NCBI RefSeq assembly: GCF_014645515.1
Contig: NZ_BMLW01000011.1
Span: forward strand, 154,034 to 218,033
Direction: 5' to 3'
Length of the DNA stretch: 64,000 nucleotides
DNA from: Oceanobacillus neutriphilus
Lineage (GTDB): Bacteria; Bacillota; Bacilli; Bacillales; Amphibacillaceae
In this document: piece by piece, positions 43,527 to 52,623 of the stretch
Layout of the letters: each line of letters opens with the position of its first letter
Numbering within the stretch: the first letter of the stretch is position 1
Translations under genes and position numbers: made by a program
Notes under the pieces: generated by a model
Database searches by the model: none
What the model was told of the DNA's origin: nothing
The model's input: only the letters and a program-made list of their open reading frames with translations

Positions 43527-44345
43527 CTATGCTTCTTTCTTAAATTTCTGATCAACAGCAGACTCAGATTGCACATTTGAATTTTTCTGCGTAATTCCAT
43601 ACCAATAAGCAGCTCCAATAAAAACAGCTCCGCCGACAATATTACCCAATGATACCGGAATTAAGTTTGCAGCAAGCCCGGCCAGGGAAATCGTTTCCGG
43701 ATGCGGGATCATTAAAGCAGTAGTCAACACGGTCATATTTGCCACACTGTGCTCAAATCCAGATGTGATAAAAGCGAATAGACACCAGAAAATCATAATA
43801 AGCTTTGCCGTTTCATCCTTCAGCTTCACAGAGCACCATACTGCCAGACAGACAAGAATATTACACAGGATACCACGGACAAACAGCTCCATAAACGCTC
43901 CATTCATCTTTGCTCCTGCTGAGGAAATAATGAAATCGGCCGTTCCTCCTGTTGCAAGTCCAGAATAAAAGAATAATCCGGCCACAAGAATCGCTCCGGC
44001 AAAATTACCAAAATAACTGAATACCCAAATACGCAGCACATCTAAAATCTTTGTTTTTTTTGTTAAAAAGCCAATCGTCATAATCATATTGTTTCCTGTA
44101 AATAAATCAGATCCAGCCATAATGACCAGACTCAACGCTATCCCAAAGGATAACCCCATTACAATAGATGTCCCGGCGAAATCTGTTGGAGCAAGCATAC
44201 CGCCGATAGTAAAAATCAAAATAATACCGAGTCCTACAAAAAAGCCTGCCAGCATGGTCATCATGAGATACTTACTTTTACTATGATTCAATTGTTTCAC
44301 CTTAGAAACAGCGGTGTTACTGAAAGTGGTTATTGTCTCCATCAT
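43527..44345 (-). CDS. nirC: Formate/nitrite transporter (NirC-like)
   Basis: The 272-residue FNT channel has six spans. The pore motifs are SLVIMAGSDLFTGNNMIMTIGFL (omega loop, about 90-112) and FITSGFEHSVANMTV with the central histidine (about 196). Being last in the nitrite-reduction operon, it likely imports nitrite (or expels it) for NirBD. Its ATG overlaps the sirC stop (ATGA). Confidence 0.88.
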   Translation of the reverse strand: MMETITTFSNTAVSKVKQLNHSKSKYLMMTMLAGFFVGLGIILIFTIGGMLAPTDFAGTSIVMGLSFGIALSLVIMAGSDLFTGNNMIMTIGFLTKKTKILDVLRIWVFSYFGNFAGAILVAGLFFYSGLATGGTADFIISSAGAKMNGAFMELFVRGILCNILVCLAVWCSVKLKDETAKLIMIFWCLFAFITSGFEHSVANMTVLTTALMIPHPETISLAGLAANLIPVSLGNIVGGAVFIGAAYWYGITQKNSNVQSESAVDQKFKKEA

Positions 44346-44830
44346 TTTTTATTCCTCCTCTTTGCATACATGTCTACAGTATACTCCAGCTTGTTGTCAT
44401 AGCGGTTTTCCAATTCTATTTTCAATTCTTTGGCAAGCTCCGGACTGGCACCTGACGTGGAAATAGCCAGGATGAACTTATCCCGTCTGATCACTGCAGG
44501 AGTAATAAAATCAGATCGTTCGCTTTTACTCGTATCATTGACCCACTGATTCGCCTCAGCACACTGACAAACATATTCATTCACTGCTTTGTTATCTGTC
44601 GCTGCAAAAATAAGATGTGCTCCTTTTATATCTTTTGCTTCAAATTCTTTCTGCTTCCACACCACATCATGCAGTTTAAATAATTCTTCCCGTATACCCG
44701 GACTGACTACTACTATTTTAACCCCTGTACCTGCCAGTCCTTTTGCTTTACGCAGAGCTATTTTTCCTCCTCCGATAATCACTGCCTTCTTGCCGTTCAG
44801 GTTCATCATTACCGGATACAGCTTCTCCAT
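44342..44830 (-). CDS. sirC: Precorrin-2 dehydrogenase (SirC/YlnF-like)
   Basis: The 162-residue protein has the NAD motif KKAVIIGGGKIALRKAKGLAGTG and the HLIFAATDNKAVNEYVCQCA and FITPAVIRRDKFILAISTSGASPELAKEL segments. It oxidises precorrin-2 to sirohydrochlorin, the step before iron insertion in siroheme synthesis. GGAGG lies before the ATG, which is 83 nt inside the sirB frame, so the two genes overlap substantially in different frames. Confidence 0.9.
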   Translation of the reverse strand: MEKLYPVMMNLNGKKAVIIGGGKIALRKAKGLAGTGVKIVVVSPGIREELFKLHDVVWKQKEFEAKDIKGAHLIFAATDNKAVNEYVCQCAEANQWVNDTSKSERSDFITPAVIRRDKFILAISTSGASPELAKELKIELENRYDNKLEYTVDMYAKRRNKK

Positions 44831-45539
44831 CTCGTGCTTCCTCCATCCGTTTGATTAATGTTTTTTTCATCAGCTCATCAAATTCTAAGTTTTGACAAAT
44901 ATCAAAGGTATCCTTTGAGTAGAAGACAGTCTGTTTTATTTTTTCAAGCAGCAGACCCGTAAATAACAGGTAAGGCATCACATAGACTTTTTTATATCTA
45001 TAAGGAAGAAATGCCATTGCCTCCTCCATACTTGGCTTGCCAAGCTTCAGAAAAGCTGCATACACAGGAATACCCAATTTATGTTCAACTTTTCTTCCAA
45101 TCTGCTGCAATCCTTGAATAGGTCCAAGATGACTGCTTCCTCTGCCCACAAGCAAAATTGCTGTATTCTGCTCGTTTTTTTCAGCTTTAATGCGTTTAAT
45201 TACAAGGTCAACCATATATGGATGCGTACCAAAGGGCTCTGTCATTTTAAACGAAACAAAAGGATACCTTCTTTGAATAAAGCCTAACTCTTCCGGAATA
45301 TCCAATTTATGATGAAGAGCTGAAAAAAGAAGCACTGGAACAATCAAAAAACGTTTCGCCCCCTGAGCTATTAATTTTTCAAGCGTCTCTGAAATCGTTG
45401 GTTTTGTTAACTCCAAAAAAGCTATTTCCTGATTCGGATTATCGATATCTGCCATAACTGATTCAATAAACCTCTTAAATTGAGTATTCCCTTCTTCACG
45501 ACGGCTTCCATGACCAATATAAACTACTGCATCAAACAT
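44748..45539 (-). CDS. sirB: Sirohydrochlorin ferrochelatase (SirB/YlnE-like)
   Basis: The 263-residue chelatase has the catalytic histidine in VYIGHGSRREEGN, a second CbiX-like domain start ILLVGRGSSHLGPIQGL (about 131), and FLIVPVLLFSALHHKLDIP. It inserts Fe2+ into sirohydrochlorin to give the siroheme needed by NirB. The last 27 codons overlap sirC; they are hydrophilic and may be dispensable. GGAGGG lies before the ATG. Confidence 0.9.
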   Translation of the reverse strand: MFDAVVYIGHGSRREEGNTQFKRFIESVMADIDNPNQEIAFLELTKPTISETLEKLIAQGAKRFLIVPVLLFSALHHKLDIPEELGFIQRRYPFVSFKMTEPFGTHPYMVDLVIKRIKAEKNEQNTAILLVGRGSSHLGPIQGLQQIGRKVEHKLGIPVYAAFLKLGKPSMEEAMAFLPYRYKKVYVMPYLLFTGLLLEKIKQTVFYSKDTFDICQNLEFDELMKKTLIKRMEEARDGEAVSGNDEPERQEGSDYRRRKNSSA

Positions 45540-45540
45540 G

Positions 45541-46947
45541 TTAATCCCTCCAATTCATTCGTTTTAATTCCGACTGAACCGCTTCATCAATAACACTGAA
45601 CCCTTGCTCCATCGCGTATTTCTTAACAGATTCTCCTATATATGCAAACTGAATATCCAATAGATGATACATCTCAAGCTTCTTTAACTCTTCTTTAAAG
45701 CTGGTTACTGCAGCTTTATTTGGAAAAATAACTGTTTCCCAATCATCCTCCGTTAACATTCGTTTGTTTATTTCATCAAAACGTTTATCAACCAGCCATT
45801 CATGAGTAGGAAATGTTTCCTTTGTATGACTTGTGTCTGTTTTCGAGCCAATTGTTATGGAGGATATATCATTATCCTGTGAACTTACTGCCAAAATCCC
45901 TCTTGCAGCCAATGCTTTTCTTGTTTTTTTCGTCTGATATACGATGCTGCGCGGAAGGTTACGAATATCATAATGAGCCTGGCAGAATTGATCAAAAAGA
46001 ATATCAACACTATATACATTCGTAAAAACCAGCCGATCCGACTTCATGATTGCTTTTAATTCTTCCTCCGAAAATGTATGAACCTTTTGCTTCCATATTG
46101 GAAAGGAATAAGCTTCTGCTCCGAGCTCTGTAAAATAATCCTCCAAGGCAAATGTATTTCCAGATGCTTTGGCAATAAGAATTCTTCTTCCACTGAACTT
46201 TTTCTTATCAAACCAGATAAGCTTCTTCCTAAGCTCTACAACATCGCCAACAATCATCATAGCCGGACTTTCAATATGTCCTTCTTCAATGACCGATTGA
46301 ATGGTTTCCAATGTCCCCTCGGCCACTTTTTGTTTTCCTAACGTTCCCCACTGGATAATAGCTACTTTGGTGTCAGCAGGCTTTCCCTGTTTAATCAATT
46401 CTCTGCAATTAACCAGCATTTTTTTCATACCCATATAGTAGGCAATCGTATCTCCCAGCAGCTGTCCATCACCATGCAAAGCTGCATTACTTTCACAGGT
46501 ATGCCCTGTTCTGAAGGTCAAGCTGGTGCTGTAATCCCGATGAGTAACAGGGATTCCGGCATAGGCTGCTGCCGCAATGCTGGAAGTAATACCAGGAACT
46601 ATTTCAAATGCAATATGATAAGCGGCAAGCTCTTCCGCCTCCTCGCCGACTCTTCCGAAAACGGAAGGATCGCCACCTTTCAAGCGGACAACATAACAGC
46701 CTTCACTCGCGTATTGAACGAGCAGTTTATTTATCTTTTCCTGCCGCATTGTATGTCTCTCCGGCAGCTTCCCGCAATAAATAAATTCACAGGAATCTTT
46801 CGCATTGCGCAGCAGTCTCGGATTAGCCAGACGATCATATAAAATGATATCCGCCTTTTTTAAACATTGAATTCCCTTTTCAGTCACCAGCCCTGTATCT
46901 CCGGGGCCTGCACCGACGAATGAAACAAATCCCTTTGACGTTTCCAT
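45541..46947 (-). CDS. Uroporphyrinogen-III C-methyltransferase fused to HemD-like domain
   Basis: The 468-residue protein has an N-terminal SUMT (CobA) domain: VGAGPGDTGLVTEKGIQCL, VVRLKGGDPSVFGRVGEEAE and VPGITSSIAAAAYAGIPVTHR (about 10-140), and MMIVGDVVELR (about 230). The C-terminal 220 residues form a divergent uroporphyrinogen-III-synthase (HemD) domain starting at GRRILIAKASG. In B. subtilis NasF only the methyltransferase domain is present. It makes precorrin-2 for siroheme in the nitrite-reductase operon. Confidence 0.9.
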   Translation of the reverse strand: METSKGFVSFVGAGPGDTGLVTEKGIQCLKKADIILYDRLANPRLLRNAKDSCEFIYCGKLPERHTMRQEKINKLLVQYASEGCYVVRLKGGDPSVFGRVGEEAEELAAYHIAFEIVPGITSSIAAAAYAGIPVTHRDYSTSLTFRTGHTCESNAALHGDGQLLGDTIAYYMGMKKMLVNCRELIKQGKPADTKVAIIQWGTLGKQKVAEGTLETIQSVIEEGHIESPAMMIVGDVVELRKKLIWFDKKKFSGRRILIAKASGNTFALEDYFTELGAEAYSFPIWKQKVHTFSEEELKAIMKSDRLVFTNVYSVDILFDQFCQAHYDIRNLPRSIVYQTKKTRKALAARGILAVSSQDNDISSITIGSKTDTSHTKETFPTHEWLVDKRFDEINKRMLTEDDWETVIFPNKAAVTSFKEELKKLEMYHLLDIQFAYIGESVKKYAMEQGFSVIDEAVQSELKRMNWRD

Positions 46948-46950
46948 AAG

Positions 46951-47268
46951 CTACACCGTTATGTGTACATAACCGTCAATTACTTCTGTTTCATACGTAG
47001 TTACGCAGCCATCATCCGGCTCCTGTACTTCTCCGGTGACCAGCGAAATTTTCCGGTTATGCAGCGGACAAAATACAAACTCTCCAGAAACAATTCCCTC
47101 CGCTAAAGGACCGCCGGCATGCGGGCATCTGCTTCCGATTGCCTGAACCTCTCCATTCGTCAAATGAAAAAGAGCTATAGCCTCACCATTCACATGGATT
47201 TCCTTCCCAATTTGTTTTGGTAAATCCTCTAATTTGATAATTTTTATCTTCTCTTTACTGGCTTCCAT
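46951..47268 (-). CDS. nirD: Nitrite reductase small subunit NirD (Rieske)
   Basis: The 105-residue Rieske-fold protein has the [2Fe-2S] ligand motifs SRCPHAGGPL (Cys-x-His) and FCPLHNRKISL (Cys-x-x-His). It pairs with NirB in the NADH-dependent cytosolic nitrite reductase. GGAGG is upstream and the SUMT gene follows after 3 nt. Confidence 0.92.
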   Translation of the reverse strand: MEASKEKIKIIKLEDLPKQIGKEIHVNGEAIALFHLTNGEVQAIGSRCPHAGGPLAEGIVSGEFVFCPLHNRKISLVTGEVQEPDDGCVTTYETEVIDGYVHITV

Positions 47269-47319
47269 AACAAGAACCTCCCTTTGTAAAAAGTACTATA
47301 CCCTCACACAATTCATTGT

Positions 47320-49719
47320 TCACTTTTTCACAATTTGATACATCTCTTTCCCATTTTTCAGTGTGCTGCTCCATGCTTCTTCATACGTATTTTTTGCATG
47401 GCGGAATCGTTCTACCAATGCAGCATTCTCTTTTTCATTTAAAAGAACAAGCTTAATATTTTCTGCACCAATTCGATCGACCCAGGGCGCTGTTCTTTCA
47501 TTATAAATACCTGTCTCCCGATAATACTGCATATAAGCCGTTGCCATGTTAATTACTTCTTCTTCCGTCTTCACAGTTGTAAAGGAGTCACATTCACGGA
47601 CTTCTGTTCCGCCATTTCCTCCAAAATAAAGCTGGAAGCCGTTTTCCACACAAACAACACCGAAATCTTTTGTTAATGCTTCAGCACAGTTACGTGGACA
47701 GCCGGACACACCTATTTTCATTTTATGAGGAGTGTCTACCATCTCCAGCTCTTTCTCAAGACGAATTCCCAGCCCCAGAGAATCCTGCGTTCCGAAGCGG
47801 CAAAATTGAGCACCGACACAGGATTTTACATTTCGCAATGATTTGGAATAAGCATAGCCTGATCGCATACCAAGGTCTTCCCATACTTGTGGCACGTCTT
47901 CTTTCTTCACTCCATATAATCCAACCCTGCTCGCACCGGTAATTTTTACTAAAGGTACATTATATTTATTTGCAACTTCTCCCAGCCGGATCAAGTCATC
48001 GCCTGTTGTGGTACCGCCGTACATTCGTGGAACAACAGAGAATGTACCATTGTTTTGAATATTACCGTTCATCCGCTCATTTACGAAACGGGAAGCTTTG
48101 TCATCTTCATATTCTCCCGGTCTGATCATTCTCATATAATAATTGAGCGCTGGACGGCAGACATGACAGCCTTCTTCATTCGCAAATCCTAGTACATTAC
48201 GGACTTCTCTCGGAGATTGCAGACCCTTCTCTTTGATTTCTTCAACAACTTCATCCCGTGTCAGCATTGTACATCCACACATTCCAGTCTTCACTGCAGC
48301 CGGGTCAAAGCTGTCTCCCAGGGTATGGGAAAGGATGCCTTCTACCACTCCCTTACACTTCCCGCAGGAAGCGCCAGCCTTGGTGCAGGTTTTTACTTCC
48401 TCAAATGATTTTAAATCCTGTTCCAGAATAGCCTGAACAATCGTTCCTTTTGTGACACCGTTACAGCCGCAGACAGTTTCATCCGGGCTCATCTCAGCTA
48501 TCATCTCTTCTGCTGCATCCTCTCCTGCTTTTTGCAGAACAGCTGCACTTGTAAAAGCACTGATATCAGTTTCTCTCTTCAGCATACTGAATAACCGGGT
48601 TCCATCTGAGGCATCACCATAAAGCACTACACCAACAACTTTGTTATCTGAAACAAGGACCTTCTTATACACACCGGAAAATTGATCCTGAACGATAATT
48701 GCATCTGTATTTTCATCCTCTTCAATCTTGCCTCCTGAGAATAAATCACAGCCCGCAACTTTTAATTGTGTAGATAAAATACTGCCACGATATCCTGCTG
48801 TTTTCTCTTCCGTTAAATGCTTCGCCAGCTCAACCCCCTGCTCATAAAGCGGAGCGACCAGTCCATAAGTGATGCCGTTATGCTCTGCACATTCGCCTAC
48901 TGCATAAATAGAAGGAACAGAGGTCTGCATCTGATCATTCACAACGATTCCCCGATTGATATTTAGCCCTGCCTGCTTAGCCAAATCGATATTGGGCCGG
49001 ATTCCAACCGCCATTACTACAAGATCACATTCTATAGAAGAACCATCTGAAAATGTGATTCCTTCCACACGTTCTTCTCCATAGATTTCAGCTGTCTGCT
49101 TTTCCATTAAAAATTCCATTCCCTGTGCTTCTAAATCCTTCTTAAGCATTTTTGCCGCCGGGCTATCTAATTGCTGCTCCATCAGCCTTGGCATCAGGTG
49201 TACAACCTGAACCTGCATACCACGGTCCATTAATCCTCTGGCTGCTTCCAACCCCAGGAGTCCACCGCCGATAACAGCAGCTTTTTTATAGCGCTTTGAT
49301 GTATCAATCATAAACTCCGTATCCTGAATGTTTCTAAAGCCGATGACACCTTCCAGTTCACTTCCGGGCACAGGTAAAATAAAGGCACTGGATCCTGTAG
49401 CAATTATTAATTCATCATAAGGTATAACTCTGTCTTTATCCGTCTTTATTTTTTTCTCTTCTGTTATTATTTCCGTTACTTTTTCTCCGGTAAACAGTGC
49501 AATCTCATTTTCCTGATACCATTTCCAATCATTCATATTAATTTCGGAGACCTCTGTCTTTCCCTGCAAAACATGTGAAAGCATAATCCGGTTGTAGTTT
49601 GGATAAGGTTCATCACCGATAATCGTCATTTCAAAGGTTTCTTTATCTCTTTTTAAAATTTCTTCTATACATCTGACTCCTGCCATTCCATTACCAATCA
49701 TTACAAGTTTTCTTTTCAT
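47320..49719 (-). CDS. nirB: NADH-dependent nitrite reductase large subunit NirB
   Basis: This 799-residue flavo-siroheme enzyme reduces nitrite to ammonium with NADH. In order: FAD domain (VMIGNGMAGVRCIEE), NAD domain (AAVIGGGLLGLEAARGLMDRG), a BFD-type [2Fe-2S] domain (CGCNGVTKG, TKAGASCGKC), then sulfite/nitrite-reductase repeats with the [4Fe-4S]-siroheme ligands CVGAQFCRFG and SGCPRNCAEA. The ATG at 49719 has GGAGGG; the frame extends 15 codons upstream but crosses the promoter region. It heads nirB-nirD-sumT/hemD-sirB-sirC-nirC. Confidence 0.94.
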   Translation of the reverse strand: MKRKLVMIGNGMAGVRCIEEILKRDKETFEMTIIGDEPYPNYNRIMLSHVLQGKTEVSEINMNDWKWYQENEIALFTGEKVTEIITEEKKIKTDKDRVIPYDELIIATGSSAFILPVPGSELEGVIGFRNIQDTEFMIDTSKRYKKAAVIGGGLLGLEAARGLMDRGMQVQVVHLMPRLMEQQLDSPAAKMLKKDLEAQGMEFLMEKQTAEIYGEERVEGITFSDGSSIECDLVVMAVGIRPNIDLAKQAGLNINRGIVVNDQMQTSVPSIYAVGECAEHNGITYGLVAPLYEQGVELAKHLTEEKTAGYRGSILSTQLKVAGCDLFSGGKIEEDENTDAIIVQDQFSGVYKKVLVSDNKVVGVVLYGDASDGTRLFSMLKRETDISAFTSAAVLQKAGEDAAEEMIAEMSPDETVCGCNGVTKGTIVQAILEQDLKSFEEVKTCTKAGASCGKCKGVVEGILSHTLGDSFDPAAVKTGMCGCTMLTRDEVVEEIKEKGLQSPREVRNVLGFANEEGCHVCRPALNYYMRMIRPGEYEDDKASRFVNERMNGNIQNNGTFSVVPRMYGGTTTGDDLIRLGEVANKYNVPLVKITGASRVGLYGVKKEDVPQVWEDLGMRSGYAYSKSLRNVKSCVGAQFCRFGTQDSLGLGIRLEKELEMVDTPHKMKIGVSGCPRNCAEALTKDFGVVCVENGFQLYFGGNGGTEVRECDSFTTVKTEEEVINMATAYMQYYRETGIYNERTAPWVDRIGAENIKLVLLNEKENAALVERFRHAKNTYEEAWSSTLKNGKEMYQIVKK

Positions 49720-49739
49720 AGTCTGGCCCTCCAATTTTA

Positions 49740-49791
49740 TGTGAAACAATTCACAAGAGATCACAAAAATAAAAATGTGAATAAATTCACA
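49740..49791. promoter_or_regulatory. Two perfect Fnr/CRP-type boxes upstream of nirB
   Basis: TGTGAAACAATTCACA (49740-49755) and TGTGAATAAATTCACA (49776-49791) both fit TGTGA-N6-TCACA exactly, with centres 36 bp apart. This is the Bacillus Fnr consensus and suggests oxygen-responsive control of nitrite reduction. The proximal box is only 21 nt before the ATG, overlapping the 5' UTR or core promoter, a position more suited to repression. Confidence 0.8.
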
Positions 49792-49935
49792 ATACTAATT
49801 AAAAAAATATTTTGCTATGTCACCTTATAGTTAAGAAGTAACTCCTTCTATTGTTAGTGTAGCATATTATTTTTTTGAATTGTACTGATTTTTTGAACAG
49901 TTTGTGTCTGGTTTTGAATGATTGGACTAAGATGT

Positions 49936-49968
49936 ATTTATATCAAAATGAGTGCTTTTGATATAAAT
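49936..49968. promoter_or_regulatory. 33-bp dyad in the nirB upstream gap
   Basis: Perfect 13-bp arms ATTTATATCAAAA and TTTTGATATAAAT around a 7-nt centre. No T-run follows it, so an operator is as likely as a terminator. The rest of 49800-50001 shows no gene. Confidence 0.45.
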
Positions 49969-50001
49969 CAGTAAGGTAGATACCGTCATTTTTTATTACA
50001 A

Positions 50002-50035
50002 AGCAGGGTTGCCTCAACTTCCAGGCAACCCTGCT
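50002..50035 (-). terminator. Hairpin after the serine hydrolase gene
   Basis: Perfect 13-bp arms AGCAGGGTTGCCT and AGGCAACCCTGCT with an 8-nt loop; on the minus strand TTTG and an AT-rich tract follow. Confidence 0.7.
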
Positions 50036-50080
50036 GATTCAATACTTATTCTGTATCTTTTAGATTTATATTATATAAAA

Positions 50081-51436
50081 CTATTCACTTTTTACAAGCT
50101 GCCTAAACCCAAAGTGAAGACGGCCGTCTTTAAACTGCAGCAGGAACTCCGTACCTTGCATTGTAATTGTCACTGCTTTGCTGCCAACAGCGCGCGTTGG
50201 TATTTCTGCCCCTTGAGTCTCCACAAAAATCGCTTCATCTTTTTCATAGACTTTAATTTTCTGTCCTTCATTCGATTGATAGACTCCGGTAATGGCCTGG
50301 CGATCCGTCTCGCTAAGCGTGTAATTGTTATATTGGACAGCTTTTTTATCAGGTGCAATATTCATTTCACTTTGCAAAGCTCCCCTTAAAAGAGCCTCTG
50401 CAGGTGCGCCAGCAATATTCGTGAGACAGATAGCGGCAACGTTTTTATCAGGCAGCACTGCGAAATGAGCCGTTACTCCCTTTATCCCTCCGCCATGTTC
50501 AATAAGTGTTGTACCAAAATAGTCAGATGTAATCATCACCCCATAGCCATAATACCGGCCAGGCTCTATTTCAATATATGAAGTAGTCATAGCAGTAAGA
50601 CTTTCTTCCGTTAGAATACCATTACCTTTGTTTAAAAAGACACCGCTATAACGAAGCATATCATTCGCAGTTGATTTAACATAACCGGCCGACCACATCG
50701 CCGGGGCATCCCACCATTCAGGTGAATACTCAATTGCCGGCGTTTCAGCGGTCGGGTCCATATCATATTGGCGTGCTGCCTGTTCATCCAATTGATCTGG
50801 ATTAACAAAGCTGCTTTCCATACCGAGAGGAGCAAAGATATTTTTCTCTATATAACGTTCATATGGCTGCCCGCTAACACGTTCAATAATGATACCGAGC
50901 AGAGCATAGCCGTCGTTAGAATAGCTGAATGATTTCCCCGGCTGGTCAAGCAGATCAAATGACAGGTTATTTAAATAACCTATAAGTTCGTCATATGTAT
51001 CAATGCTGTCCTGCTCCCAGTCAAGAGGCATGCCTAATTTAATCTGTATATCGAACGAGCCATCCTTCTCCATTGACTGCTTATTTGCATAAAAGAGCGA
51101 GTCTAATGGCGGGATACCGGCTGTATGAGTCATCAGGTGATGAAGCGTTATTTCATCACTTCCCTTAAACGTAATCTCAGGTAAATATTTTTTAATAGAA
51201 TCGTTGACAGATAGTTCTCCCTTTTCCTGCAGCTGGAGAATCGCGATACTGGTCATTGACTTTGTAACACTGCCAATTCCAAAAACCGTATCAGCCGTTA
51301 CAGGCAATTCATTTTCCTTATCCCGGTAACCGAACCCTTTTTCGTATATATCATTGTTCAATGCAACAATTGCGCCCGGGATTTTATACGTACTTACGAG
51401 CGATTCAGCGAATTCTTCATAAACTTTTTTATCCAT
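50081..51436 (-). CDS. Serine hydrolase (beta-lactamase/PBP4*-like, class C fold)
   Basis: The 451-residue protein has the class C catalytic motifs: nucleophile SVTKSM (about residue 56, S-x-x-K), the tyrosine motif YSNDGYALLG (about 165), and the HGGG motif replacing KTG (about 316). A C-terminal DUF3471-like beta domain follows from about 365. There is no clear signal peptide, so a cytosolic peptidase/esterase role like PbpE-related proteins is likely, not secreted resistance. The 51437-51797 gap upstream is AT-rich and gene-free. Confidence 0.87.
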   Translation of the reverse strand: MDKKVYEEFAESLVSTYKIPGAIVALNNDIYEKGFGYRDKENELPVTADTVFGIGSVTKSMTSIAILQLQEKGELSVNDSIKKYLPEITFKGSDEITLHHLMTHTAGIPPLDSLFYANKQSMEKDGSFDIQIKLGMPLDWEQDSIDTYDELIGYLNNLSFDLLDQPGKSFSYSNDGYALLGIIIERVSGQPYERYIEKNIFAPLGMESSFVNPDQLDEQAARQYDMDPTAETPAIEYSPEWWDAPAMWSAGYVKSTANDMLRYSGVFLNKGNGILTEESLTAMTTSYIEIEPGRYYGYGVMITSDYFGTTLIEHGGGIKGVTAHFAVLPDKNVAAICLTNIAGAPAEALLRGALQSEMNIAPDKKAVQYNNYTLSETDRQAITGVYQSNEGQKIKVYEKDEAIFVETQGAEIPTRAVGSKAVTITMQGTEFLLQFKDGRLHFGFRQLVKSE

Positions 51437-51797
51437 AGAAATACCTCCCTTTACCTTAATAAATATATTTTTTGTTGTTCAGATGATCTCTTAGATTGTC
51501 TTTAGATACTATGCTTGTTAAATTATTTTACCACACATGCCGGCCAGTCACTAGATAAGTATTATTTTTGAAAGTCTGCAATCTTAAAAAGCATCTCCAA
51601 CATTCAGAATTTCACTGCATTATTTTATCAATTTTACTGCTGATTTGAATTCATTTTCTATGAATACGGGACTATATCTGATAAATGTCAGCAGCCAAGT
51701 GTATTGCCTAATTTTTTATCGAACGATTTATTTCATAATTAAAGGATTAATCTCATATTAAGTGAATATAACAAATAAAACTTCCGAGGTATAGCTC

Positions 51798-52396
51798 ATG
51801 AAAAAAATCTGCCTGTTTTTATTTATTTGTCTTTGTTTAATTCTCAACAGTTCCAACAGCCAAGTGAGTTCTTCAAAAGAATCAGGCCATTCCTTAACGA
51901 TAAAAGAAGCGATTGAGTTAGCTTATTCAGATGCTGTGAAATGGAATGAAGACGCTAAATTAATTGATGGTACCAGTGTTGATAATGATGAAGAACCAAC
52001 CGGGGTGATGGGAAACGAAGATTTTGGAACATAACGTTTGCAGTACCTAATACAAGTGATCGTTATCTGGTAAACATACATGACGCAAAAATTAATGAAA
52101 ATGTACAACTACCCGATGAAGAAGTTATTTACCCAGAAAATTTTTATATGGATTTATCAGATATCAAATATGACAGTCCTGAGCTTTTAAAAAAAGCAAA
52201 AGAAATAAGAGATTTATATCCAGGTGACTTTTTTGCAAAAGGTTACAACTTCGGAATTACAACTGATGACAGGAATGGAATAACGTTAATTAAAGTGATT
52301 GGATGGGACAAAGCATTAAAAAATATGAAATATATCCTGTTTAATGCTGAAACAGGAGAATTTTATACTGAATTTGAAAGAGAACAGTATAGATAA
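51798..52396 (+). pseudogene. Frameshifted secreted PepSY-like protein
   Basis: The first frame (51798-52034) encodes a signal peptide (LFLFICLCLILNSSNS) and a PepSY-like helix (LTIKEAIELAYSDAVKWNEDAKL). At GTGATGGGAAACG (about 52005) one missing base diverts it to a stop. Restoring one G or A gives GKRRFWNITFAVPNTSDRYLVNIHD and continues in frame to YTEFEREQYR at 52396, about 199 residues in all. The gene is thus broken by a single-base deficit in a short homopolymer. The function is unknown; PepSY proteins often modulate secreted peptidases. Confidence 0.7.
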
Positions 52397-52623
52397 CATG
52401 GGGAATTATTTGCTAAATAGTCCTACGGAACTTTAGAAGAGCTGAACATTTTTAGCTGCTTATAGAATGTAAACTCCCTTATCAATCTCCGTAACGCTTC
52501 ATTGTATAACGAACCAATCATAAAATTTCTAGGTTTTTCTAAATTTTATCTAGACTTCCTAAATAAATATGATTATGCTAAGTATATAACTGGTAATATT
52601 TAATCAGAAAAGGGGAGTTAATT

